Positions 1 through 9,675 of a stretch of 64,000 nt of DNA are shown here, in pieces; the stretch's first letter is position 1; every line of letters begins with the position of its first letter. The stretch lies in NCBI GenBank assembly GCA_047495785.1, contig JBLDXI010000030.1, positions 682,001 to 746,000 of the forward strand. Direction: 5' to 3'. The notes below the pieces were generated by a model. The model saw only the letters and a program-made list of their open reading frames with translations, did not search any database and was not told where the DNA came from. Source of the DNA: Lepidodermella squamata (lineage: Eukaryota > Gastrotricha). Made by a program: the position numbers and the translations under genes.

Positions 1-1974
1 CGCAATATAGCTTGCTATATTATGAGTTAATAATTCATAATTTCCACTCCCCCTGCGCTTCTATTATTGCGGTGTATAGTGTATAGGCAACGCGATGCAT
101 AATCGATTTTTAGGAAGATTCGCATCTAAACATTTTCGCTTTATCTGAAACCGCTTAGTTTTCGATGGTATTCTCATTTCTTTTCAAGCCAACTTTTAGG
201 AAGCTAAAGGTAAAGCAGCGTAACTAACGCAATGCTCCGCAAACTTTTATTTATTTACACTCTAATTTTCTTTGGAAAATTCATTGTTGTTGTTAATTCA
301 TTGTTCTTCATCGCGATTGCGCATTTTTGCGGTTGCTTGCACGGAAAATTGCGTACATTGGACCCCATTCCAACCATTTGCTTCGAAGCTGAGAGGGGGA
401 AGATGAAGAAATGATCCGAGAACGTACGCTGTTCTAGGCAGTCGATCGTGTCTTGTAAATAAAACAGTTCTATGATGTTTACTTAACGATTTGACTGTTG
501 CGATTTTTGTTGTTAGTTTTATAAAGTATGCGGCATACAGTTTTCAAGCTATATTTTTTGAACCGAAGATGATACGAAGGCCCTCTTTCTTTTTTGCAAA
601 ATGAAGCTTGCGTTTCAGGAAAGTTCAGAAGCTCCATCCACACACAAAATAATGTCCAAGTTTGCTCTCTACGAAACATCTTGGCAATCAGCCATTCGCT
701 CATAATCTGCCTGTCGCTAACGGAACGGTGGGCACCAGGCCCGGCTTAGGAAAACCGTGGCAGCCTTCAGCCTTCAGACTCGCAGCGACCACCCATGCCA
801 CTTGTCAATGCTGCTCGGACGCTCAACCGAGACAAAGGAGTCCGGACAAAGGCCCGACTGCTGGAGCAACTAGTGGCAGTTCAACTATCGCCAACAATCC
901 CCGCTCCGAAAGCTGGCGCCTGCAGCCAGAATCTCGTTGCCAGAATTAGTGCCAGAACTGCCAGCTGCCAGAACTAGGCGTGTGCCAAGGACAATTTTTC
1001 TTCAATCCAGTTTCGCTTCCTTCCCTTCGATTTTTCATGAGCTTATCCAGGGCAAACATTAAGTCCCTTTATTAGACACTGATTGCTGTTTCACAATGCA
1101 AGAATGTGACAGCTAGACATCAAAAATTAGACGGAGCAAAGTTCGAAAATTCAAACATACTTTGATGTTTTTGGTGGTGAATTACAAATAGGGTAAACAT
1201 TTCTTCATCCGACCAATGTCTTATCCGACAACCAAACATGTGACTAAAACCTGCCGATTTGCTTTTCCATATTTTCAAAAAAATTTAGTCGGATGATTTT
1301 AGTCACATTTTTGATTGTCGGATGAAATAAGACATTGGTCGGAGGTCGGATGAAAAAAGTCACACCCTATACAAATAGGAAATAGGGGATAGGACCCAAA
1401 CAATATTACATGCCGCGCAAAATTTGAAGCGTTTAAAAATAGCATTGGTTACTTGATTGCATTTGTCTATCACTTGTTTATTATCATCTTATAAAGTCTA
1501 GATTAGTATCAATATAAAACACAGAGATCTTTAACTACGTTTTCAACGGGCACGATAAAATCCCTGATTATAATCCCTGAAATTATAGTCACATTTTTTA
1601 ATTAAATCGTTTTGAAGAGCCTAACATTCATCGATAGTATGAATATCTTTATACAATTTCGTGTCGTCACCGAAGTATTCAGGTTTAATACTATAATTAG
1701 GAAAGAGACACTTGAGATAGCATCAGATAAGAATCGCACCTGACTGGAAGGGCTCAGGATTGAGCACAGCAGTTATTAAGGGCTGATTCATCACTTGAGT
1801 AGCCACCGGCTAGAATTCCACAAATTTAACATCCACAAGGGAACCTAACTTACTGTAATATGGACATAAGAGGAAAAAGAATGACGCGAGTATTTCCAGT
1901 ATTTCTGCTTAAATTAAGCTTGAATAAGTGAGTTTTCAAGTCAGTCACGATTTAGCTGTTGGTATCATTGTAGA
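1..1974. other. Intergenic region, no convincing gene
   Basis: I see no coding exon with a paralogue, domain or signal peptide here. Short open frames near 232-414 and 662-977 have no recognisable features. Around 910-976 there is a loose minisatellite-like run built on GCCAGAAC units, which accounts for the open frames there. A palindromic MITE lies at 1191-1367 and is listed separately. The segment 60-120 shares a module (TATTGCGG then CATAATCGAT) with 2505-2550, which hints at a duplicated promoter-proximal sequence. Confidence 0.5.
1189..1369. mobile_element. Palindromic MITE, probable Tc1/mariner type (TA target site)
   Basis: The two halves of 1191-1367 form a long imperfect inverted repeat. 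The left arm starts GGGTAAACATTTCTTCATCC and the right arm ends in the complementary ...GTCACACCC. Both arms carry the same blocks CATCCGAC, CAATGTCTTA and TGTGACTAAAA. The element is flanked by TA on both sides (1189-1190 and 1368-1369), as expected of a Tc1/mariner-type target duplication. It encodes nothing, so it would be a non-autonomous element. Family assignment rests only on the TA flanks and structure. Confidence 0.6.
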
Positions 1975-2241
1975 TCATGGCGTCGGAGCCAAAATGGTAA
2001 CAGCCGCGCATTTGGCACTGCAAAGACCGAAAGCTGAGTTGCAGGCGAGAATAGCAGGCGGAGCAGCGGCTGATGCCACAACTGTTCCAAATGTTGCACC
2101 AGCAGCGCCGTAGCAAGCCACAGCTAAAAAGGCACAACCAGTTTGACAAGTGCCGTACAAAGCAGGGCCGCCTTGGACAGGTGTGATTGACTGCAAACTA
2201 ATGGCAAGAGCGAAGACCAGAATAAGCTTGTATTGAACCAT
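1975..2241 (-). CDS. Small secreted cysteine-rich protein, copy 1
   Basis: An 88-residue single-exon protein. Residues 1-24 form a clear signal peptide ending in TPVQG, and the mature part begins GGPALYG. The mature chain is short, hydrophobic and rich in Ala and Gly, with six cysteines in a CQTGC...ACYGAAG...CNSAFGLCSAKC pattern. This resembles a poorly characterised family of small GP-x-YG-x-CQ-xx-C proteins that I recall from nematodes, fungi and other eukaryotes (sometimes labelled zygote-specific). No function is established. It is one of two tandem copies in this window; the second is at 3211-3474. Start chosen at the first ATG giving an intact signal peptide. Confidence 0.75.
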   Translation of the reverse strand: MVQYKLILVFALAISLQSITPVQGGPALYGTCQTGCAFLAVACYGAAGATFGTVVASAAAPPAILACNSAFGLCSAKCAAVTILAPTP

Positions 2242-3210
2242 GATCGTTTTACTTGGCTGGTGTTGCAGGTAACTTTAATAAGTTATCTGATGCTTTATTC
2301 AAGGGTTGAAACCTAAAATATGAAAAGAAGGAAAAAAGCTGAACATAGATGCGTCCTTATAAATGGCGGTGGATCGTAAGTTACGGCAGAAAAGAACGTT
2401 CTAGAAGTTTGCCAATTATTCAGCTAGCAGTTGAGGGATGCGTTGCTATCAAACAGAGCAAGTATTCGCTAATGATTTTTTATTTCTACATCCCCTGGGT
2501 GTCTATTGTTGCGGCGAAGGGTCTATTCGATACATAATCGATATGTAGTTAGGGAGATTCTCCGTTGAATATCCTTTTCGTGGTAAGATTTTCTAATAAA
2601 AACCGGAAACACCGCCTGGTATTCAGCTCAAAGCTCGATGCATGTATTCTTCTTATTTGTTTTATAGACGGAAAAGGCTGACGGTGAAGGATCGTAACTA
2701 AAGTGCTGGAATATTTTAGGAAAATGTTCGCTACCACCACTAACGTTTCGTTAATAATTCAAACAAACCTCTCTGTCGACCGCTTCAAATACGTTCCGGC
2801 AGATAGATAGCGACAATCCATGCGCAGTCAGGCGCAATCAGGCCCGAATTTTCTAACATTTTCTTAACATTTTCTTGGCATAAGCTAAAGCGCTAAACAG
2901 CAGCTGAATATAGTTTAGCTTCAGATATGAATTCAATCCGACTTGAAGGGCTCAAGATCCTTCCAAAATTTAGCACAGGAAACCAAATCAACACTTTTAG
3001 CTGCCGGCTGGAATTTCATTCCATTCTATAATCACTTATAATATTCACATGGTAACATTGTTCGGCGTTCATTGTTAACTGAATATGGGAAACAGAACAA
3101 CACAGGGGAAACGCATCATTTAGGCCACCAAGTGGCAAATCGTACACTTGCTTTAGGCTTAATTATTGGTGAACGCTGAAGTCATTATTTACTTTTTGTT
3201 TCATCTTGGA
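2242..3210. other. Spacer between the two small cysteine-rich genes
   Basis: No exon is recognised. It holds the presumed promoter of copy 1 (immediately above 2241) and the 3' region of copy 2. The stretch 2505-2550 (GTTGCGGCGAAGG... CATAATCGAT) resembles 65-115, suggesting that non-coding flanks were duplicated along with the genes. Confidence 0.4.
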
Positions 3211-3474
3211 TCAAGGCGTCGGAGCCAAAATGGTAACAGCGGCGCATTTAGCACTGCAAATGCCGAAAGCGGAGTTGCAGGCGAGAATAGCAGGCGGAGC
3301 AGCGGCTGACGCAACAACTGTTCCAAATGTTGCACCGGCAGCAGCGTAGCAGGCGACAGCCAAGCCGGCACAGCCAGTTTGACAGAGGCCGTACAATGCA
3401 GGGCCGCCTTGAACTGGCGTCGGCGCTTCGCTAAGTACCATGATAGCAATCAGGGAAATCCAGCTTTCTTTCAT
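3211..3474 (-). CDS. Small secreted cysteine-rich protein, copy 2
   Basis: Paralogue of the gene at 1975-2241, 87 residues from the ATG at 3474. The ATG at 3519 would add 15 residues ahead of the signal sequence, so I prefer the internal start, which gives MKESWISLIAIMVLSEAPTP as signal peptide. The mature region is nearly identical to copy 1: GGPALYG, CQTGC, ACYAAAG, CNSAFGICSAKC and the same C-terminal TILAPTP. All cysteines are conserved between copies while the signal peptide differs strongly, the usual pattern for secreted peptides under selection on the mature part. Function unknown. Confidence 0.72.
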   Translation of the reverse strand: MKESWISLIAIMVLSEAPTPVQGGPALYGLCQTGCAGLAVACYAAAGATFGTVVASAAAPPAILACNSAFGICSAKCAAVTILAPTP

Positions 3475-3954
3475 CTTTTTGACGTGGCTTTGAGGGCTGC
3501 AAAAATATGAAAAATTCAATGACCAGGTAACGTGAGTTATCCGATGTGGAGCCTTACTTGGGAGCTGGCAAGTTATAGGTGATGAAAAATCAACGAAAGT
3601 AATATACAGTGTGTTGATTATGTATATCTAATGCATTATTTTTTACCTCCGCAGCAATTATTTTGTAATAATAACCGAAGGGGAAAAATCGATAACACAA
3701 GAGCTGATCACGTTTGAGCATGAGGCGTATTAATGCCAGTGTGCAACACATACTATTTATAGTCGTATTGATTCGCGAAATGCGAAATGTAATAAATCGG
3801 AATTCCAGGATAAAATTGCTATTGTGTACCTCGGTTTTTTCTCTGAATCATAATAATTCGAGCTCTTTTGTCAATGTACCAAAATTGAAATTTTTGCAAA
3901 TTTTACTGAGCTCATCTTGAAGTTTGAAGTCATAAACAAAAGTAAATCTGACAG
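3475..3954. other. Intergenic, nothing recognised
   Basis: AT-rich spacer between the second small cysteine-rich gene (promoter side) and the 3' end of the first 7TM gene. No exon, repeat or RNA gene seen. Confidence 0.4.
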
Positions 3955-5248
3955 CTATCCATACATCAGCTGCTTATTAAATGTCCCAATTCGCTGTCGA
4001 TTATCAGGGCGGCGTGTTTTCCACCAGAACCGCCAACTATTGCTGAAACCAGGCTTGAGGCTGGCAATTAAACTCGAGAGGAGGTTCTCGAAAATCACGC
4101 AAAAAACGCCGCCCTTGTGAAACCACGAGTTGCCCAAGCTCAGCCCTATCCCCTCGTAGAAAATGTGCAGTAGAAACAGGAAAAACAGCGGTAGATGGAA
4201 TAGGACAAAGCAAAGGAACAGCGCTATTGACTGCTTCACGAAAAACATCTCCCGTTTCCGCCAATCCGCCGAAGCACTGAACGACCTACCGCTGACACTC
4301 GACGTTCGAACTGTCATCTGCGTTACATAGACCTTAGCTTCAGCCTGGCGTTTCACCTCTCGAATTTTCGCAAAAATCTTCCAGTAATTCAACGCCAACA
4401 TTTTAGCCGGTACACCAATAGCTATACAGTAGTAGACAAAGATGATTAACGATGTATCGAGGCCGCTTCCAATGTCGTAGTAGTAGCAAGTGCAAATAGG
4501 AACGGCCGTTCCATTGTTCACGCCGGGTATAGAAATGTTGAATACACCATAAGTCCTTCGAGGGTAGATGCCGATGATGAAAGTCATGAATCCGCAACCG
4601 AAAAATAGAGCGACAGCCATAATCACCAGCTGAAAAACAATAGAAATTAGATTCGACCTAATTTATGGACAAAAATTCAATTCGACCTAGTTTGGGACAT
4701 TTCTGAGAAAATCGCGGAGACGTATTTTCCGGCCATTTTTGAATATATTGCTCAAATCTCACCTTCAATGTATTAGCGCGGTATTTCGGTGAATTTGACA
4801 GGACGCAAATTCGTCGTTCGTAACTGATGAGCATGTTCATGAAAGTTCCGTAGATTCCCGACGATAACAGCGTCCAAAATATACCGACACAAGCAGCATC
4901 TCCAGCCTCCCAGAATCCTGTTTTCAGCGTCAACAGTTGGGCTATCGTGAAGAATACGGCATAGACAACATTTCTTGCGAACGAAATTGTGCTGAGGACA
5001 AGGAAGTCTTTTTTCACTCCTCGGTTTTGGTATAGGTAGAAGTTACCGATGCTGCAAAGTAGGACTAATATGCTCGAGACTAGAAAAGGAATAGCTATGT
5101 GCAGACGATCTTCCAGACTTATCTGGTCCAAATCATGGAACCAGCCTATGAAATAGGGCCTAGGTTCACTGTAGCCTCGGCCTGGTATGAGAGTTCTTAT
5201 CCAAGCCCCGTCAATGATAACTCCGCTCAAGCTAGAATTGTTAGCCAT
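3955..5248 (-). CDS. Seven-transmembrane receptor (local 7TM family), member 1
   Basis: Two exons, 5248-4763 and 4629-3955, phase-0 intron; 386 residues. Seven hydrophobic segments: TM1 about 51-73, TM2 82-106, TM3 121-142, then four in exon 2. TM3 is preceded by a cysteine (C120) and followed by YERR at 143-146, a variant of the rhodopsin-class DRY motif. The second extracellular loop carries cysteines (VPICTC) that could pair with C120. The N-terminus has the family signature (DGAW, PGRGY, PRPYF, GWFH). TM7 ends in LKPGF rather than NPxxY. This is the most diverged member: it lacks the last intron that the other five share. Probably an orphan chemoreceptor-like GPCR at the plasma membrane; I cannot assign it to a named family. 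Confidence 0.8.
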
Positions 5249-5758
5249 ATTCGCAAAATAAATGTCTGAATGAACCGGCGCGATGAGGCTTGAAAGAGAC
5301 GATCGTGCTGCTGGGATTAATCTTATTGCTAATTATAATGGCGATCCAGACTGAGCGACATAGCTAAAAACATCACGTCTGCGGTAGTCACGACATACTT
5401 GTACCCAGGTTCTAATTAGGAATTGAGTGTGAAACGACGAAAAGTCAGTTTTAAGGAAGCACTCATTATCCATTTCAGTCAATTTCACATTTTTTGATTG
5501 CAGACAATGCATAAAGATGCCCTTGCTTTTTTCCGGACATTTTCAAATAAGCTGCCATTATGTCAGGTGGTAGTCTCAAAAACAACACTTGAGCTGTGGG
5601 TAAAAAAATTCTCATTGTTGCAAACAACAAACAACAAACAACGATAATTGCTAGGCTGCGCACATCCAAAACACTTAGCGCACAATTTAGCACGCAAGCA
5701 CATACGCAATTGCGCGACCCGATCAGGATTTGGACACCCGGCTATTATAACGAGTATC
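5249..5758. promoter_or_regulatory. Divergent intergenic region (presumed bidirectional promoter)
   Basis: This 510-bp gap separates the minus-strand 7TM gene (start 5248) from the plus-strand cysteine-rich gene (start 5759), so both promoters must lie here or upstream. I see no clear TATA box or other motif I could defend. The CAAACAACAAACAACAAAC run near 5620-5642 is simple sequence. Confidence 0.35.
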
Positions 5759-7263
5759 ATGATTTCGATGAAATTAGCCTGTTACCTGGTGAGATGGAAT
5801 TTTTCTCGAATTACAGCGAATTACTCAAATTTTTTAATTTTTAGGTTATTGCCGGCATTTTAGCAGCGATCATTGATCAAACTTCAGGCTACACAATTTA
5901 TAAAAAGTGCTACTCGAATAAGGAATGTACGGATGAGAGGACTTACTGCAAAATAGCCTCAGCTTCATGCGGAGCCGGCATTTGTTCATGCTATCCTGGG
6001 CACATGTGGAATTCAGAGCGAAATACGTGTCTCAAAGGTAAAATCATACTTTAATTCTAAAAATTCGAATAAAATAATTATCCCAATTTCGTAAATCCCA
6101 ATTTTAGATTTTATTCACCATTTTCTCAATTTTTTAAGTTATTTAATGAGGAACAAATTATGAATGGATATGAAATGATAATCTTTATCATTTCCTTAAA
6201 CATAAATTGGGCCTCTCATGAGGTAAGATTTGGGTTTGGTCAAGATATAGTGTTAGTTTTAGTTTTAGGGTTAGGGTTAGGGGCTGTGGCTGTATGGATA
6301 GGTTCAGGGTTAGGTTAGGGTTTAGGGTTAGAGCTTGAAAGGTCCTCTGATTGGAAAAGTTTTGACATTACGAATGTACTATCGAAATTGGAAAATTCAA
6401 ATCAAATTAATGGCAAAAAAGTTATCAGATTTTGCATGTGTTTGCTTATTAAAGCCTTGACGGTGTACGGGCGCTGCGGTGGCAACGATAGCTTTTGCTT
6501 CATGGACAAGAATATCTGCTACCAAGGCTACTGCATCTGCAGTTTCGCGTTCACGCTATCAGGCGATTACAAATGCGTCTCTCGCGTTGCCATCCGAAAC
6601 TTCGGAGACCAGTGCTTTGACCCAAACGAATGCAAAGAAGGCATGCAATGCATCAACGACCACTGCAAGTGCCTGCCTGGATACACCAACCCGCCGGAAG
6701 CAAGCGAACGTTGCCGCCCTGCTCAGCCGGGCGACAAGTGCCAGAACGATACTGATTGCCAGTTTGCAACGAATACAAAATGTACGAATGGGAAATGCAA
6801 CTGTCAGTCTGGTTACAAGCAAATCGCCTACAACTACCAGCCAAGCCCATTCGAGTATCCGAAGTCGAAAACTGTTTGCATTAAAGAGAGCGGTGAGCTT
6901 GAGACTTAGATTCACGACATCTCCAATGATTAGAACTTCAACAGAAAATGCCGTAGCGGAGAGCAAGCCGTGCAACATGACCGATTCCTATTCTCCTCTT
7001 GGCATGTATTACTGCCAGAAGCCTACTGTTTGCATTCGATGCGACGTGGACACGTATCGCTGTGCTCGTAAGCTCCACCTTAAATTTCAATTAATTATTG
7101 CTGAAATTCTCAAACAGGACTGTCACCGCCTTATCAGGAGGTTTACTACTCTCCGGAGCAGTTGGCCTACTACTACCAAATGCAGAAACAAGGAGCTGCC
7201 GATTTAGCCCCGAGCCTTGTCGCTACTTTGTTGCTCACCTCACTTATCAAGCTCAATATTTGA
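5759..7263 (+). CDS. Secreted cysteine-rich (EB-module-like) protein, probably GPI-anchored
   Basis: Five-exon model: 5759-5788, 5845-6037, 6455-6892, 6945-7067, 7118-7263; all later introns are phase 1; 309 residues. Splicing exon 1 to 2 creates the signal peptide MISMKLACYLVIAGILAA. Exons 2-4 encode repeated cysteine-rich modules (CxxNKECxxxxTYC...CxCYPG; CGGNDSFC...CICS; CxxDxDC...CNCQSGY) that resemble EB/EGF-like extracellular modules. The last exon ends in a small-residue site followed by a hydrophobic tail (PSLVATLLLTSLIKLNI), typical of a GPI-attachment signal. The weak point is intron 2 (6038-6454): its acceptor, TTATTAAAG, is poor and the intron holds a telomere-like repeat. Alternatively exon 3 could begin a second gene near 6388-6436. 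Role at the cell surface is inferred. Confidence 0.65.
6258..6331 (+). repeat. Degenerate telomere-like (TTAGGG)n tract inside an intron
   Basis: The tract is a run of TTAGGG, TTAGGGG, TTAGG and TTTAGGG units, interrupted by a short unrelated stretch around 6280-6303. It lies within intron 2 of the cysteine-rich gene. A related tract in the opposite orientation occurs at 22313-22376, also inside an intron. Confidence 0.7.
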
Positions 7264-7393
7264 ACACATTATCTAGGTTGAAGCTATTGAATAGCCTGTA
7301 ATACTTAGAGCCAATTATATGAAAGTTACGAACATTTGCTTGAAAAAACAACAGAAACAATATTTTGGTTTTAATTTATTTTATTCGATTTTT

Positions 7394-8012
7394 TCAATGG
7401 CAACAGCAGTCTCCTACACTACCAGCGCCATTTGCGTGCGAGTAAGATAGCTGATCGTCTGTTCCGAAGAACACAAGGTACCCGAGACCGAAGCCCAAAA
7501 CAATGACCATAAGCAAGATGGTGTTGTACGTCATTAGCACAAGCATAACCAGGTAGCCAATGACAATCTGAACCAGGTAGAGGAGAAATATTCCGCCGAG
7601 AAGCATCTGAGATTTCCTGAAAAAACACGTAAATACTGCAGTTGGTCAAATTTCAGTTCGAACCTTGAATCTTCAGAGCTAAGAGAAGATCTGCCGAGCA
7701 GTGCTTTCCGATTTGTATTTAATATTAAACGGAAATATTTCGCGGCTTCGTATGAGAAGGCCATTAGGCAGATTGCGACAACGGAGCCCCAGAAAGCTAC
7801 GTAAGATCATGGATTACAAGGTATCACAGAATTTTCTCGAGAAGCAAACCTACCTCCATCGGAATCAATGGTCCAACCATCGAAAAGTATCGGGGTACCG
7901 TCGTAGTTGTTCCCGAATGACATCTATAGAAGAGACAATGGTAAACATTCCACCTTAAGACTATCCTCACCATCATAATTTGGTTTTTCGTAGCATTGCA
8001 GACGCACTCCAT
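7394..8012 (-). CDS. CTR-type copper transporter 1 (SLC31/Ctr family)
   Basis: Four exons: 8012-7971, 7923-7854, 7796-7664, 7616-7394; 155 residues. It carries the family hallmarks: a short N-terminus with clustered Met (IMMMSF), the pre-TM1 motif ILFDGW, TM1 ending AFSYEAAKYFR, TM2 with MLVLM (the MxxxM copper-binding pair) and TM3 with GFGLG (the GxxxG packing motif). The C-terminus ends CCCH, similar to the HCH-type metal-binding tails of Ctr1. It should form a trimeric plasma-membrane or vesicular pore for Cu(I). It is the last gene of a three-gene head-to-tail cluster, 68 bp downstream of the next copy. AATAAA signals on the minus strand lie just past the stop (about 7375-7385). Confidence 0.88.
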
Positions 8013-8039
8013 GTTTTCTGGGTCAAATTTTAAGATGAC

Positions 8040-8041
8040 CT
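8040..8041 (-). promoter_or_regulatory. Candidate trans-splice acceptor upstream of copper transporter 1
   Basis: The minus strand reads TTTTCAATTTTAG, ending at 8040, 27 nt before the ATG at 8012 and within a 68-bp gap after the stop of copper transporter 2. It closely matches the nematode 3' splice-site form. Position and lack of a poly(A) signal fit an internal operon site. Unproven without transcripts. Confidence 0.4.
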
Positions 8042-8080
8042 AAAATTGAAAAGTATAGCTATTTTAATTCATTTGCTTGT

Positions 8081-8707
8081 TTAGTGACAGCAGTTGTCGC
8101 TGTTCTGTGCATTCGATGAAGATTTGGCCGAATCGTCGCTGATTTTAGCAAATGAGAAAATCACATTGCCAACGGCGTAACCCAACACAATCGCAATGAA
8201 TAAATACACATTATATGTCATTGAAACAACCATGAGTAGGTAACCAATCAAAATTTGCGCCATGTACAAGAAAAGGGCTGCTGCGGTGATAAATGGCCGA
8301 TAAAGGTAGTTTTTCCTATATGAATTGATGAAGTTTTTGAATCAGAGGGTTATTTAGGTGAAATTACGTTGATTTATCTTTTCCAGCTATTAATCGCTTG
8401 TAGGTAATGTAACTCCTCGCGGCTTTAGCTGCTTCAAATGCGATGCCCATGAAGAAAATTGCGAAAAAGCTACCAGCAAGGTCTGAAATCGCGAATTCAG
8501 TCGCGAAAATGTCTTAATTTGGGTCGTAACTTACCTGATCCCGATCGAATCACCCAACCTTGGAATAGGATGACCAAGTCTTGATAGTCCGTTAAAAAGG
8601 TTAGCTATATCACAAATTTAAATTAGAATTGACGATTTTGACGCAAAATTGAAACTTACTGGCATCACCACATTAACTCGCATTGTACAATCGCACTCAG
8701 AGCTCAT
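8081..8707 (-). CDS. CTR-type copper transporter 2 (SLC31/Ctr family)
   Basis: Four exons: 8707-8660, 8604-8535, 8482-8368, 8315-8081; 155 residues, with introns at the same places and phases as in copper transporter 1. TM1 is followed by AFEAAKAAR, TM2 holds the MVVSM (MxxxM) pair and TM3 the GYAVG (GxxxG) motif. The tail ends NSDNCCH. It differs from its neighbours in the segment before TM1: the MxF methionine of the others is LTF here and FDGW is FQGW, so copper gating at the outer mouth may be altered. The start MSSECDCT matches the cysteine-containing N-termini of the other two (MECVC, MSNCSC). Confidence 0.85.
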
Positions 8708-8722
8708 TTTTGAGGTTAAATC

Positions 8723-8724
8723 CT
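8723..8724 (-). promoter_or_regulatory. Candidate trans-splice acceptor upstream of copper transporter 2
   Basis: The minus-strand AG at 8724-8723 (sequence TTTTCTTTTGACGTAG) lies 15 nt before the ATG in a 60-bp gap after the preceding stop codon. A short gap with a 3' splice-like site and no AATAAA is what a nematode-style SL trans-splicing site in an operon looks like. Confidence 0.35.
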
Positions 8725-8767
8725 ACGTCAAAAGAAAATTTCAAATTTTCAATACTTTCATTGATTC

Positions 8768-9384
8768 TCAAAAGCTGTTCACAGTTGTCGCAGGTTGGCA
8801 GCATTTAGCTTCTTCGCTTACTGATTGGCTTTTCTTCAGAAGAACTTCCTGTTTAGCAGATCGTTCTTCTATAAAGAAAAATATGGCGAAACCAGCCATT
8901 AGACCAACAATCACGGTGAAAAATAGAGGGATGTTGTAGGTCATCACAACGAGCATGATAAAGTATCCGAGCGTAACTTGGCAACAAAACAGGATGAAAC
9001 TAAGAATACGGATGCCGAATTTCTGCATTAAGGAATAGCTTTTCGAGTCATCCTTCTGTCGAGCTTCGACGGCACTTCGAATGAATTTGAACACCTCGTA
9101 GAGAATGGTGATGAGCAGGACAGCAACCATGCTACCCCAAAGACCTAGGTCAGAGTTTGATTTAGGAAAAATATTGGGGGAAATTTCGCTAACTTGACTC
9201 AGAGCCGATGACCCAGCCGTCGAACAGAATCGGGAGACCATCAGGGAAGAAGTCGTTGGTCAAATCTGACGTGAAAGTCATCTGTTTCGGGAAAGCTTCA
9301 ATGTACCATGGATAAAATGGGAAATGTCAATAACTGAACCTGCATGAAGTACTTCTTCTCCACTTTGCACGAACAATTAGACAT
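8768..9384 (-). CDS. CTR-type copper transporter 3 (SLC31/Ctr family)
   Basis: Three exons: 9384-9340, 9281-9194, 9144-8768; 169 residues. The first two introns match those of the other two copies; the third intron, between TM1 and TM2, is absent. Motifs: N-terminus MSNCSCKVEKKYFMQ, Met motif MTF, pre-TM1 ILFDGW, TM1 followed by LYEVFKFIR, TM2 MLVVM (MxxxM), TM3 GLMAG (GxxxG). The C-terminal tail is longer and contains KCC. It is the first gene of the cluster, so its promoter (above 9384) may drive all three. The donor after exon 2 (A|GTTAGC) is less canonical but the phases close. Confidence 0.85.
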
Positions 9385-9675
9385 TTTTGAAGTTGCAAGT
9401 TCAGAGATTTTGAACTAGAAATTGCCAAAATGAATGCAAATAAGGTTCTTAGTGTGGCTTTTATGCCGGCAACGGACCTTGATGAGTAATTCTTGTTCAA
9501 ATATTGCCAGGCGATGCTTCAACCCTGAGTTCATTGAGATAAGGCTAGGTCTATAATCTTATCTTGATACGTGACGGCAAGCTTAGAGATATTAGCTACG
9601 CATTTCGAAATTTGTTTATTGCAAAACCTAATTATCGGACAAAGACAGTCAGAGGGCGAAAATTGTAGTACGGCA
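9385..9675. other. Intergenic, presumed promoter of the copper-transporter cluster
   Basis: A 291-bp gap between copper transporter 3 (start 9384) and the 3' end of the next 7TM gene. No exon seen. It is the only substantial upstream space for the three copper transporters. I see no motif I can name. Confidence 0.35.

Noticed and set aside
232-414. Short plus-strand open frame with a hydrophobic stretch
   Set aside because: No clean signal peptide context, no paralogue, no splice partner; typical of random frames in AT-rich sequence.
662-977. Overlapping plus-strand frames rich in Ala, Arg and Ser
   Set aside because: They run over a GCCAGAAC minisatellite-like stretch in two frames at once, which argues against real coding.
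6258-6331. A true chromosome end or a telomere fusion point
   Set aside because: The repeat is short and degenerate and lies inside an intron with coding exons on both sides.
6479-7207. A 242-codon plus-strand frame
   Set aside because: It is an off-frame shadow of the cysteine-rich gene and crosses two of its introns.
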